This document shows positions 41,585-50,265 of a stretch of DNA of 50,941 nt, piece by piece. The notes beneath the pieces are model-generated. The model ran no database searches and had not been told where the DNA came from. It saw nothing but the letters and a program-made list of their open reading frames with translations. A program made the position numbers and the translations under genes. Origin of the DNA: Lachnoclostridium sp. UBA2905 (GTDB lineage: Bacteria; Bacillota; Clostridia; Lachnospirales; Lachnospiraceae); assembly GCA_002349525.1 (NCBI GenBank), contig DEDL01000002.1:15741-66681 (forward strand), written 5' to 3'. Position 1 is the first letter of the stretch. Each line of letters begins with the position of its first letter.

Positions 41585-44500
41585 ATGGCAACAAACAATA
41601 GTAATACAAGGAATAATAATGCCAGAAGAAAAACAGGTACAACAGGTAACAGAAGTAATTCAGGACAAAGTCAGCCAAAGCGCAGTCAGGCTAAGAAAAA
41701 CCAGACAAGGCGTGGACAGGTTGATTACAATACATATGAACCATTACATACAAAGCAGGAAACAATTAAGGAATTTGTAATCTGGATAACACTTGTAGTA
41801 AGTATAATTTTAATGTTATGCGTACTTAATCTGTGTGGCCCTTTAAGTAATATCCTAGGATATTTCCTGTTTGGACTTTTTGGAATTATGGCATATATTT
41901 TTCCAATTCTGATTTTCTTCTCAATTGGTTTTTATTACATGAATAAAAGTAACAGGCATGTAAAAGTCAGAATTATTAGTGCCAATGTTTTATACATTAT
42001 TCTTGCAGCAATAGCCCAGATGTTTATAAATGGAAGAATAGACAGTGTTTTTGAATGCTACACTGTATGCGCCCAGGAACATATTGGTGGTGGCTTTATT
42101 GGTGGACTTATAAGCATAGGACTTACCAAGGCTATGGGTTCAATAGCAACAGCTATTATTCTCGTTATTACAGCAATTATGCTAATTGTATTTATATCCG
42201 GACGTTTTATTGCGTCAAAGCTTTATGACAGAGGTACTGATGTTTACAATGATTATACTGTTATTAAGCAGGAAGAAAGACGCCGCAAAATTAAGGAAAG
42301 AGACGAGAGATGGGAAGAAAAAAGAGAAAAGAAAAGAACTATGTACACCTTCCCAAAGGAAGATAAGTCTGCTTTAAAAACGGACAGGCGGGGTACGGCA
42401 GATACATCATATGCGTCAGCCGCAACAGATATATCAAAGACAGCAGATCTGCCAAAGACAGCAGCTGTATCAAAAGCAACAAAAGAATCAGATACGTCAG
42501 AAAAATCCTATGAATCTGATTCCGGGTCTGCAACATTTGACTCTGATAAAGACGTGGAACATATATCAGAGACAAATGAATCATATGATGATTTTGACAA
42601 TGTTGTAATTCATCGTCCTGAGGATAATATCCCGGTATATCAGAAGGAACTTATGAGTAAGTTTGGTAATGCCAGTTCCAATACCAGTGATAAGTCTGTT
42701 GAAAAGCTTTTACAGGCTTCTGTGGGACAAATGTTAGAAGAAGATGAAGGATCAAATACTTTTGAGAATGATTACAATGCGTCAGATAATGAGCGTAACA
42801 CGCCAGCTTCTGAGGGTAATATATCAGAAGATGAATATAATGCGTCTTTAGATGTATCTGATGCTTTTGAAGATGTTTATAATACTTCTGAACATGAATA
42901 CGGTATGCCTCCTGATGCTTTAGAAACATCAGGAGAAGAAAAAGCTTTTGAAGACAGTGATAATGTAAGTGAAAACATTCCTTATGAGAATGATACAGGA
43001 ATAGTTGATGCTGATCCATTTGCATTAAGTGGATATCTTGATGATTCTGTGAATAAGACTGTTAGCATTGGAGGCGGCAAGCCATTTTCAAAGGCTCCTC
43101 TGACAGAAGATGTACAGAGTGCAGCAGGATTTGAGAAAAAGCCTTCAGTTATTGTGAAAGAGGAAAACAGGGATTCGGACCAAAAGGAAGAGGTTAATAT
43201 CGAGATGCCTTACGAACCTATTCCATATATTTTCCCAAATCTTGATCTTTTGACAAAGCCGGAGAAGAACAATGACGGCATGACAGATGATGAGCTTAAG
43301 GATATGGCAAGGAAGCTGCAGGAATGCCTGAAGAGTTTTAAGGTTGATGTTACAATGACCGACATTATATGCGGTCCAACTGTAACAAGGTACGAGCTTA
43401 TGCCGGCACTTGGAACCAGAGTTAAAAAGATTACTGAGCTTGAGAACGATATTAAGCTTAATCTTGCAGCCAGGGATCTTAGGATTGAAGCTCCAATACC
43501 TGGAAAAGCAGCAGTTGGAATTGAGGTTCCCAACTCATCTAATGTAATCATTTCGATACGTGAAATGTTAGAATCAAAGGAATTCATTAACAGCAAGTCA
43601 AATCTTGCATTTGCAGTTGGTAAGGATATTGGTGGTAAGACAATAGTAGGTGATATCAGCAAAATGCCTCACCTTCTTATAGCCGGTTCAACAGGTTCCG
43701 GTAAGTCAGTATGTATCAATACCATTGTTATGAGTATTATATATAAAGCCGACCCTAATGATGTTAAGCTTATTATGATTGATCCTAAGGTGGTTGAGCT
43801 TAGTGTTTATAATGGAATACCTCATTTGTGTATTCCTGTTGTGACAGACCCTAAAAAGGCTGCAGCAGCCCTTCACTGGGCAGAAATTGAAATGGACAGA
43901 AGATTTGAGATATTTGCCAATTATTCTACCAGAAATATTGAAGGCTACAATAAAGAAGTTGAAAGACATAAGGACACTGAACCAAATCTTAGGAGAATGC
44001 CTCATATTGTAGTAATTGTAGATGAGCTTGCAGATCTTATGATGGTTGCCTCACATGATGTAGAAACATCAATTTGCCGTCTTGCCCAAAAGGCAAGAGC
44101 CTGTGGAATACATCTTATAATTGCAACACAGAGACCATCTGTTGACGTAATTACAGGTCTTATTAAAGCAAACATACCATCAAGAATAGCATTTGCCGTA
44201 TCTTCCCAGGTGGATTCAAGAACCATACTTGATTCTCAGGGAGCCGAGAAGCTTCTTGGTAAGGGTGATATGCTGTTTTTCCCACAGGGACTTGCAAAAC
44301 CAATCCGTGTTCAGGGTGCATTTGTATCTGATGGTGAGGTTGCAAGGGTTACAGACTTTATTAAGGAACAATATGATAAGCCTGCATATGATGAATCGAT
44401 AAATGATAAGATAAGTCAGGTTGAACAGTCTGGTATAGGCAATAATTCCGGACAACTCCAGGTTTCGGATAGTGAGGATGACGGCAGAGATTCATATTTT

Positions 44501-44704
44501 GCTGAAGCAGGACGTTTTATAATTGAAAAGCAGAAGGCCTCCATAGGTGTACTTCAAAGAGTCTTTAAAATTGGATTTAACCGTGGTGCAAGAATTATGG
44601 ATCAGCTTGCTGAGGCAGGAGTTGTAAGTGAAGAGGACGGTAAAAAACCAAGAAATGTACTTATGACACTTGAACAATTTGAACAATATCTTAATAACAA
44701 GTAG
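41585..44704 (+). CDS. ftsK: FtsK/SpoIIIE DNA translocase
   Basis: A 1039-residue DNA pump for chromosome segregation at the septum. The basic N-terminus (about 1-45) is rich in Asn, Arg and Lys. Four membrane helices lie between 58 and 205. A long acidic Ser/Asp/Glu-rich linker (about 250-530) follows, then the alpha and beta motor domains with Walker A GSTGSGKS (about 700-707) and Walker B VIVDELADLMM. The gamma winged helix at the C-terminus (about 965-1039: ASIGVLQRVFKIGFNRGARIMDQL, landmark RVFKIGFNRGARI) reads SRS/KOPS sites. The linker is unusually long for SpoIIIE (about 790 residues in Bacillus). Whether it serves division, sporulation or both is not readable. Confidence 0.95.
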   Translation: MATNNSNTRNNNARRKTGTTGNRSNSGQSQPKRSQAKKNQTRRGQVDYNTYEPLHTKQETIKEFVIWITLVVSIILMLCVLNLCGPLSNILGYFLFGLFGIMAYIFPILIFFSIGFYYMNKSNRHVKVRIISANVLYIILAAIAQMFINGRIDSVFECYTVCAQEHIGGGFIGGLISIGLTKAMGSIATAIILVITAIMLIVFISGRFIASKLYDRGTDVYNDYTVIKQEERRRKIKERDERWEEKREKKRTMYTFPKEDKSALKTDRRGTADTSYASAATDISKTADLPKTAAVSKATKESDTSEKSYESDSGSATFDSDKDVEHISETNESYDDFDNVVIHRPEDNIPVYQKELMSKFGNASSNTSDKSVEKLLQASVGQMLEEDEGSNTFENDYNASDNERNTPASEGNISEDEYNASLDVSDAFEDVYNTSEHEYGMPPDALETSGEEKAFEDSDNVSENIPYENDTGIVDADPFALSGYLDDSVNKTVSIGGGKPFSKAPLTEDVQSAAGFEKKPSVIVKEENRDSDQKEEVNIEMPYEPIPYIFPNLDLLTKPEKNNDGMTDDELKDMARKLQECLKSFKVDVTMTDIICGPTVTRYELMPALGTRVKKITELENDIKLNLAARDLRIEAPIPGKAAVGIEVPNSSNVIISIREMLESKEFINSKSNLAFAVGKDIGGKTIVGDISKMPHLLIAGSTGSGKSVCINTIVMSIIYKADPNDVKLIMIDPKVVELSVYNGIPHLCIPVVTDPKKAAAALHWAEIEMDRRFEIFANYSTRNIEGYNKEVERHKDTEPNLRRMPHIVVIVDELADLMMVASHDVETSICRLAQKARACGIHLIIATQRPSVDVITGLIKANIPSRIAFAVSSQVDSRTILDSQGAEKLLGKGDMLFFPQGLAKPIRVQGAFVSDGEVARVTDFIKEQYDKPAYDESINDKISQVEQSGIGNNSGQLQVSDSEDDGRDSYFAEAGRFIIEKQKASIGVLQRVFKIGFNRGARIMDQLAEAGVVSEEDGKKPRNVLMTLEQFEQYLNNK

Positions 44705-44717
44705 AGTGGAGCAGAAT

Positions 44718-45626
44718 ATGAAATTATGGATTGTTACCAACAAATACCTTCGTACCAGAAAATTTGCTGAGCTTGAAGAAAAATTTATGTCTGCATGTAA
44801 AAAGCGCGGACTTGAATTTGAACTTGTTTTCAATGACGGTGGGCTTGTCACAACATTTAAAGACGATATTTGCACCGGAAAAATTAAAAATGATGGAAAC
44901 CCTGTGCTCTTCTGGGACAAGGATATTCTTCTTGCAAAAGCCCTTGAAAAATCAGGACACAGGGTATTTAATTCTTCAGAAGCCATTAAAATATGTGACA
45001 GCAAATGTGAAACTGCCCTTGCACTTGCAGGTGTTGGAATTAATACACCGGAAACTATAATAAGTCCCATGACATATACCAATATTGGCTATACTGATTT
45101 TGATTTTCTGAGGGAGAGTATAGATATTCTTGGTCTTCCTCTTATAATAAAAGAAGAATTCGGCTCATTTGGTGCACAGGTATATAAGGCAGCTACCTAT
45201 AGCGAGGCATTAAGCATATGTAAAAATATTAAAGGACGCTTTATTCTCCAAAAAGCAGTAACATCAAGCTTTGGGAGAGATGTACGCATACAGGTAGTTG
45301 GAGATAAATGTGTTTCAGCAATGCTAAGATATTCAGATACAGATTTCAGGGCTAATATCACTAATGGCGGCAAAATGGTTCCCTTTACTCCGGACAAGGC
45401 CTGGAAAGAGGCTGCCATTAAAACTTCTAAAGCATTAAAGCTTGATTTTGCAGGGGTTGATCTCTTATTTGGAAAAGATGATAAGCCATATATATGTGAG
45501 ATAAATTCCAATGCTCATTTCAAAAATATAGATGACTGCACCGGTTCAGATGTTGCCCTTGAAATAATTGATTATATCTTATGTGAAATGAATATATGTG
45601 ATGAGGTGCATGATGACTTGCAATAA
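44718..45626 (+). CDS. RimK-like ATP-grasp ligase A
   Basis: A 302-residue ATP-grasp enzyme. Residues 1-95 form a pre-ATP-grasp domain. The ATP-binding part has LIIKEEFGSFGAQVY (glycine-rich loop), FILQKAV, DVRIQVVGDK, DFRANITNGGK and the Mg2+ ligands in ICEINSNAHF. This is the RimK/LysX pattern, in which an amino acid or amine is joined to a carboxylate through an acyl phosphate. The substrate is unknown. ATG 44718 follows GGAG by 7 bases and lies 13 bases after ftsK. The next gene, also an ATP-grasp, overlaps its end, so the two probably act in one pathway or complex. Confidence 0.85.
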   Translation: MKLWIVTNKYLRTRKFAELEEKFMSACKKRGLEFELVFNDGGLVTTFKDDICTGKIKNDGNPVLFWDKDILLAKALEKSGHRVFNSSEAIKICDSKCETALALAGVGINTPETIISPMTYTNIGYTDFDFLRESIDILGLPLIIKEEFGSFGAQVYKAATYSEALSICKNIKGRFILQKAVTSSFGRDVRIQVVGDKCVSAMLRYSDTDFRANITNGGKMVPFTPDKAWKEAAIKTSKALKLDFAGVDLLFGKDDKPYICEINSNAHFKNIDDCTGSDVALEIIDYILCEMNICDEVHDDLQ

Positions 45627-46542
45627 GTATAAATATGGATGGCTTTTATATCATAAAAAAGATATTGATAAGAACAGGTGGTTTATAGACAATTTTATTG
45701 AAAAGTTCAAAATTCACAATGTTACATTAGAACTTGTGCCTGCTGATGATTTTGATAATATAATTAATAACCGCATTCCTGATTTTGCTATTGTAAGAGC
45801 TATTAATCCTTATTACAACAGGAAACTTGAAAAATCAGGTGTCAGGGTATATAACAGCAGTTTATTGTCTGAAATATCCAATAATAAAGCTAATGCTGTA
45901 TCATTTGTTAATAATCTTTCAATTCCACATATTCCTACATGTGTTTTAAGACGTGATGAAAAAACAGGAGAATTGTATATTCACAGGAAAATTTTAAATT
46001 CTCCAGAGTTCTCTTTTTTGGAATATTACGATTCCTTAATTAAAAACTTTGGTAAGAAAAGTGATTATGAAAAGTATATTATTAAATCTGTTTCAGGACA
46101 TGGTGGCAGGGAGGTTTTTATATTAAATGAATTCGATTCTGATAATATTATACCAATGGAGGCTGCCTGTGAAAAATATTACAGTGACAAATATGTAATC
46201 CAGCCCTATATTGATTGCGGCAACAAAGATCTGAGAGTTTATATAATAGGTGGAAAGATTATTGGAGCAGTAGTAAGGCATGGTATATCAGGCTTTAAGG
46301 CCAATTATTCCCTTGGTGGAGAGGTATCCCTGTATGAATTAAGGCAGGATCAAAAAAATACTGTAATGAAAATAGCAAATGAACTTAAAGCAGATTACTG
46401 TGGTATTGATTTCTTACTTTTTGGCAATGATGATACTCTTATTTTTAATGAAATAGAAGATGTTGTAGGTGCCAGAATGTTATCAGAATGTTCGGATATT
46501 GATTATATTTCATTGTATGTTAATCATATTTTAGATATTTAA
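45610..46542 (+). CDS. RimK-like ATP-grasp ligase B
   Basis: A 310-residue ATP-grasp protein, a distant paralogue of the one before it. The pre-domain (1-95) holds RAINPYYNRKLEKSGVRVYNSS. The grasp domain has YIIKSVSGHGGREVF, YVIQPYID, DLRVYIIGGK and FKANYSLGGE. The metal site reads FNEIEDVVGARM, so Glu/Asp stand where A has the usual Asn (EINSN). An insertion near 120-150 is not found in A. The start is one of two adjacent ATGs (45610 or 45613) after GAGGT, 17 bases inside gene A. An amide or peptide ligase role is expected from the fold; the altered metal site might change or weaken it. Confidence 0.8.
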   Translation: MMTCNKYKYGWLLYHKKDIDKNRWFIDNFIEKFKIHNVTLELVPADDFDNIINNRIPDFAIVRAINPYYNRKLEKSGVRVYNSSLLSEISNNKANAVSFVNNLSIPHIPTCVLRRDEKTGELYIHRKILNSPEFSFLEYYDSLIKNFGKKSDYEKYIIKSVSGHGGREVFILNEFDSDNIIPMEAACEKYYSDKYVIQPYIDCGNKDLRVYIIGGKIIGAVVRHGISGFKANYSLGGEVSLYELRQDQKNTVMKIANELKADYCGIDFLLFGNDDTLIFNEIEDVVGARMLSECSDIDYISLYVNHILDI

Positions 46543-46543
46543 T

Positions 46544-46573
46544 GTGGAACAATTATAATTATTGTGTTATAAT
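46544..46573 (+). promoter_or_regulatory. fhs promoter (extended -10)
   Basis: TGTTATAAT (46565-46573) is an extended -10. The -35 region (46545-46550, TGGAAC) is poor, which extended -10 promoters tolerate. A small inverted repeat AAATTC/GAATTT (46590-46606) lies in the leader. Confidence 0.5.
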
Positions 46574-46645
46574 CAACGTGCTGTTTGTGAAATTCCCTGT
46601 GAATTTTATTTACAGATTATTTTTACGGAATAGTGGAGGACTCCT

Positions 46646-48316
46646 ATGAAGACTGATATTGAAATTGCCCAGGAGGCAGAACTTATACCTATAACTGAAG
46701 TTGCATCCAGTCTTGAGATTGATGCAGATGAATTAGAGTTATATGGAAAATATAAAGCAAAACTTAGCGATGAATTATGGGAAAAAGTTAAAGATAATGA
46801 AGATGGTAAGCTTATTCTTGTAACAGCAATTAATCCTACACCAGCCGGAGAAGGAAAGACAACTACTACAGTTGGTCTGGGTCAGGCTATGGGTAAGCTT
46901 GGTAAGAAATCAGCTATTGCTCTTAGAGAGCCATCACTTGGACCATGTTTTGGTATTAAAGGTGGTGCTGCCGGAGGCGGATATGCACAGGTTGTACCAA
47001 TGGAAGACCTTAACCTTCATTTTACAGGTGATTTTCATGCCATAACATCAGCTAATAATCTTCTTGCTGCAATGCTTGATAATCATTTACAGCAGGGTAA
47101 TCTTTTAAATATTGATCCTAATCAGATTGTATGGAAAAGATGCGTAGATATGAATGACAGGGTTCTTAGAAATATTGTTGTTGGTCTTGGTCGTAAGATT
47201 GACGGAGTAGTTCGTGAGGATCATTTTATAATAACAGTTGCTTCAGAGATTATGGCTATTCTTTGTCTTGCAGATAATATGGAAGATCTTAAAAACAGAC
47301 TTTCCAAGATCATTGTTGCATATACATATGATGGAAAGCCTGTAACAGCAGGAGAGATTGGAGCAGTTGGTTCAATGGCAGCCCTTCTTAAGGATGCAAT
47401 TAAGCCTAATCTTATTCAGACTCTTGAGCATACACCTGCATTTGTACATGGTGGACCTTTTGCAAATATTGCACACGGCTGCAACAGTGTACGTGCTACT
47501 AAAACAGCTCTTAAGCTTGCAGATTATGTTATAACTGAAGCTGGTTTTGGTGCAGATCTTGGAGCTGAGAAGTTCTTCGATATTAAGTGTCGTATGGCAG
47601 GTCTTAAACCTGATGCTGTTGTTCTTGTTGCAACAGTAAGAGCACTCAAATATAACGGCGGAGTTGCCAAGGAAGATCTTGGCGAGCACAATTTAGAAGC
47701 TCTTAAAAAGGGTATTGTTAATCTTGAAAAGCATATCGAAAATATTGCTAAATTTGGAGTTCCATGTGTTGTTACTCTTAATCGTTTTGTAACAGATTCA
47801 GAAGAAGAACTTGCATATGTTAAAGAATTCTGTGAGGCAAGAGGCTGTACATTTGCCCTTTCAGATGTTTGGGAAAAAGGTGGAGATGGCGGAATTGAAT
47901 TAGCCAATACCGTTATTGACACTATTAATACTAAGGAAAGTCATTTCAAGACACTTTATGATGATTCACTTTCACTTAAAGAGAAGATGAATACAATTGC
48001 AAAAGAAATATACGGAGCAGATGGCGTGACATTTGACCAGGCTGCAACAAAGGCAATTGCAAGACTTGAAGAACTTGGCTTTGGCAATATGCCTGTTTGT
48101 ATGGCTAAAAATCAGTATTCACTTTCTGATGATCCTAAGTTACTTGGAAGACCGGAAGGATTTACTGTAAATATTCGTGACGTATATGTTTCAACAGGAG
48201 CCGGATTCGTTGTTGCTTTAACTGGTACTGTTATGACTATGCCAGGACTTCCAAAGCATCCGGCTGCAGAAAGAATTGATGTAAATAAAGAAGGTAAGAT
48301 CACTGGATTGTCATAA
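46646..48316 (+). CDS. fhs: Formate-tetrahydrofolate ligase
   Basis: A 556-residue enzyme that makes 10-formyl-tetrahydrofolate from formate, ATP and tetrahydrofolate. The P-loop PTPAGEGKTTT lies at about 64-74. LREPSLGPCFGIKGGAAGGG, DLNLHFTGDFHAITSANNLL (landmark LHFTGDFHAI) and HGGPFANIAHGCNSV are family hallmarks. It provides one-carbon units for purines and, in acetogens, the methyl branch; no other Wood-Ljungdahl genes are in the window. GTGGAGG precedes the ATG. A folded element follows the stop. Confidence 0.97.
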   Translation: MKTDIEIAQEAELIPITEVASSLEIDADELELYGKYKAKLSDELWEKVKDNEDGKLILVTAINPTPAGEGKTTTTVGLGQAMGKLGKKSAIALREPSLGPCFGIKGGAAGGGYAQVVPMEDLNLHFTGDFHAITSANNLLAAMLDNHLQQGNLLNIDPNQIVWKRCVDMNDRVLRNIVVGLGRKIDGVVREDHFIITVASEIMAILCLADNMEDLKNRLSKIIVAYTYDGKPVTAGEIGAVGSMAALLKDAIKPNLIQTLEHTPAFVHGGPFANIAHGCNSVRATKTALKLADYVITEAGFGADLGAEKFFDIKCRMAGLKPDAVVLVATVRALKYNGGVAKEDLGEHNLEALKKGIVNLEKHIENIAKFGVPCVVTLNRFVTDSEEELAYVKEFCEARGCTFALSDVWEKGGDGGIELANTVIDTINTKESHFKTLYDDSLSLKEKMNTIAKEIYGADGVTFDQAATKAIARLEELGFGNMPVCMAKNQYSLSDDPKLLGRPEGFTVNIRDVYVSTGAGFVVALTGTVMTMPGLPKHPAAERIDVNKEGKITGLS

Positions 48317-48330
48317 GGGACAAAAATATA

Positions 48331-48447
48331 TCCTATCGTTCAGGCCGCTTTCGCTGCCCTCACCTCGTAGCGGTACTAAATTCGTGCTTTGCACTCATTA
48401 AGTACCGACGGGCTCAGAGCACCTGAACTGATAGGACATTTTTTTTG
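48331..48447 (+). ncRNA. Highly folded GC-rich element after fhs (structured terminator or repeat element)
   Basis: A segment of about 106 bases, richer in GC than its surroundings, folds as nested stems. The outer stem TCCTATC plus GTTCAGG (48331-48344) pairs with CCTGAAC plus GATAGGA (48422-48436), with one bulged T: 14 bp. Inside are a GC-TTTC-GC mini-hairpin (48347-48354), GCCC/GGGC (48356-48359 with 48410-48413), GGTACT/AGTACC (48372-48377 with 48401-48406) and GTGC-N3-GCAC (48484 minus 100 bases, i.e. 48384-48394). Eight T residues follow (48439-48446). It ends fhs transcription at the least. The many inner stems are far more than a terminator needs, so it may be a dispersed palindromic repeat or a small RNA. 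Confidence 0.6.
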
Positions 48448-48462
48448 TTTGAAAACTGCAAT

Positions 48463-48579
48463 ATGTTGGAGAATGGTCAGGTATTTATAGATTAGGAAAT
48501 CAGGATATTGGGAAAACAAGAAATATTGTTACTCTTGGATGAAATTAAAAGTTTAATTCCTTTTGTTAATAATGATTAA
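48463..48579 (+). pseudogene. Possible short gene remnant (very tentative)
   Basis: An ATG (48463) opens ten codons (MLENGQVFID), then a TAG (48493-48495). The same frame continues as EIRILGKQEILLLLDEIKSLIPFVNND to a TAA, a plausible helical end of a protein (shown here as landmarks QEILLLLDEIK and LIPFVNND). There is no clear RBS. It could be a decayed small gene or chance. The rest of the 398-base gap holds only the folded element and the pyrBI terminator. Confidence 0.2.
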
Positions 48580-48590
48580 TTATATGAAAC

Positions 48591-48635
48591 AAAATACCCC
48601 ATTACCTTTGTGTGAGGATAATGGGGTGAATTTTT
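48591..48635. terminator. Terminator of the pyrBI operon
   Basis: ACCCCATTA (48596-48604) is perfectly complementary to TAATGGGGT (48619-48627), loop 14. On the minus strand TATTTTGTTT follows. On the plus strand GAATTTTTAT follows, so it may act in both directions. Confidence 0.75.
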
Positions 48636-48714
48636 ATCTTGCATTATTTATATGAGCATGTTATGAAAGGGCGTGCGAATAGCTTCGTAATTCTGGCACA
48701 TACTCTGATTTTAT

Positions 48715-49149
48715 TTACAGCTGGCCCTTAAATTTCTGATCACAGTAGATACATCTGTAGATTCTGTTTTTTGGGTCTGTAAGCTTGAATGTATGCTGTA
48801 AGCCTCTTTCACATGGATCAGATGTTATACATCTAGGGTTTTTACATTTTATAATATTAGTTACTTTGTCAGGAAGGTTTGGATGTGCCTTTCTGACTAT
48901 TTTATCATTTTCTATAAAGTTAAGTGTTATATTTGAATCTAAAACAGCAAGCAGATCAAGGTCAACTGTTATTGGAGCCTCTATTTTTATAATATCTTTT
49001 TTGCCCATTTTGCTACTTTTTGCATTTTTAATTATAGCAACACTTGTATCAACCTTCTCTAGATCAAGATAGTTATATATCTGCATTGCGCCGCCTGCTT
49101 TTATGTGATCAATAACAACTCCTTCATGAAGTCCACCGATATTTAACAT
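48715..49149 (-). CDS. pyrI: Aspartate carbamoyltransferase regulatory chain
   Basis: A 144-residue regulatory chain. The nucleotide-binding half (1-95: GVVIDHIKAGGAMQIYNYL, landmark IDHIKAG) precedes a zinc-binding half with Cys102, Cys107, Cys133 and Cys136 (CKNPRC and CIYC) that holds the catalytic chain. It lets nucleotides control PyrB allosterically. AGGAGG precedes the ATG; it lies 48 bases after pyrB in the same transcript. Confidence 0.96.
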   Translation of the reverse strand: MLNIGGLHEGVVIDHIKAGGAMQIYNYLDLEKVDTSVAIIKNAKSSKMGKKDIIKIEAPITVDLDLLAVLDSNITLNFIENDKIVRKAHPNLPDKVTNIIKCKNPRCITSDPCERGLQHTFKLTDPKNRIYRCIYCDQKFKGQL

Positions 49150-49197
49150 AATTTATTTCCTCCTGTATACTGGCATTTTATTGAACATGCTAATGTA

Positions 49198-50121
49198 TTA
49201 TTGTGGCTCAGGTATCTCTAAAAGAGTCATAATAAGTGCCATTCTTGCATATACACCATACTTGGCCTGTTTAAAATAAACTGCTCTTGGATCATCATCT
49301 ACATCAGTTGCAATTTCATTGATACGTGGAAGTGGATGAAGAACCAGCATGTCCTCTTTTGCAAGATTTAACTTTGCTCTATCAAGAATAAAGCTGTCTT
49401 TTAATCTGATATAATCTTCCTCATTGAAAAATCTTTCCTGCTGTACTCTTGTCATATATAATACATCAAGTTCTGGAAGTACTTCTTCAAGATTGCCTGT
49501 TTCTTTATAAGGAACATGGTAAACATCAAGTGTTTCTGTCTTAAGGTATGTTGGAATTTTAAGTTCATCTGGTGCAATAAGAACAAATTTTGTCCCAGGA
49601 TAGCGAACCATTGCATTAATAAGAGAATGAACAGTACGTCCAAATTTAAGGTCACCACAAAGTCCAATTGTAAGTCCCTCTAAAGAACCTTTTAACTCCT
49701 TCATTGTAAGAAGGTCTGTAAGAGTCTGTGTAGGATGATTGTGACCACCATCACCGGCATTAATAACAGGGATTCCTGAGTATTTAGCTGCAACAAGTGG
49801 TGCACCTTCTTTATAATGACGCATTGCACATATGTCTGCATAATTTGATACGATTCTTATTGTATCAGCAACACTTTCACCTTTGCTTGCTGAACTGCAT
49901 GATGCCGAAGAAAAACCGAGTACGTTACCGCCAAGATTCATCATTGCTGTTTCGAAACTAAGACGGGTACGTGTACTCGGTTCATAAAATAAAGTTGCTA
50001 ACTTCATACCATCACATACTTTTGAATAACGCTTAGGGTCTCTGTAAATACGCCCTGCAAGATCAAGAACATCATTAAGCTCGTCTACGCTTAAATCAAG
50101 TGGACTAATAATATGTCTCAT
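49198..50121 (-). CDS. pyrB: Aspartate carbamoyltransferase catalytic chain
   Basis: A 307-residue enzyme for the first committed step of pyrimidine synthesis (carbamoyl phosphate plus aspartate). The carbamoyl-phosphate site FYEPSTRTRLSFE, the loop CSSASKGES, HNHPTQTLTDL and HPLPRINEI are all present. The start ATG 50121 follows GGAGAG; the frame also allows a TTG 12 bases earlier, inside that RBS. pyrI follows, so a B2-type holoenzyme is expected. The rest of the pyrimidine genes are not in the window. Confidence 0.97.
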   Translation of the reverse strand: MRHIISPLDLSVDELNDVLDLAGRIYRDPKRYSKVCDGMKLATLFYEPSTRTRLSFETAMMNLGGNVLGFSSASCSSASKGESVADTIRIVSNYADICAMRHYKEGAPLVAAKYSGIPVINAGDGGHNHPTQTLTDLLTMKELKGSLEGLTIGLCGDLKFGRTVHSLINAMVRYPGTKFVLIAPDELKIPTYLKTETLDVYHVPYKETGNLEEVLPELDVLYMTRVQQERFFNEEDYIRLKDSFILDRAKLNLAKEDMLVLHPLPRINEIATDVDDDPRAVYFKQAKYGVYARMALIMTLLEIPEPQ

Positions 50122-50136
50122 AACACTCTCCAATCT

Positions 50137-50242
50137 GTGGCATGGCCACGAATAAATTGTGTAAAACAGACAGTTATGTAAAACGTAAGTAATGTCTGCT
50201 TAAACCTTTAGCTATTTTACATCATATTTATAATTCACGCAA
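50137..50242 (-). promoter_or_regulatory. pyrBI promoter and leader
   Basis: On the minus strand, TTGCGT (50237-50242) and TAAAAT (50214-50219) are 17 bp apart. The leader of about 85 bases holds CAGACA/TGTCTG pairing. Near the gene it holds a tight hairpin, GTGGC-ATG-GCCAC on the plus strand (50137-50149), ending about eight bases before the RBS. No PyrR-binding consensus or attenuator T-run is seen. Confidence 0.5.
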
Positions 50243-50265
50243 GCAAAAAAAACATATTATAAAAT

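Noticed and set aside
42651..43025. Minus-strand open frame opposite the ftsK linker, rich in His, Leu and Gln
   Set aside because: Composition is that of antisense to a Ser/Asp/Glu-rich linker; no start signal.
44718..46542. RiPP (graspetide) biosynthesis cluster
   Set aside because: Two ATP-grasp genes suggest it, but no precursor peptide ORF, transporter or leader peptide lies between ftsK and fhs.
50122..50242. Pho boxes or PyrR attenuator before pyrB
   Set aside because: TTTTACA half-sites occur but without the 11-base period seen at 2746-2787, and no PyrR-binding consensus or U-run terminator is present.
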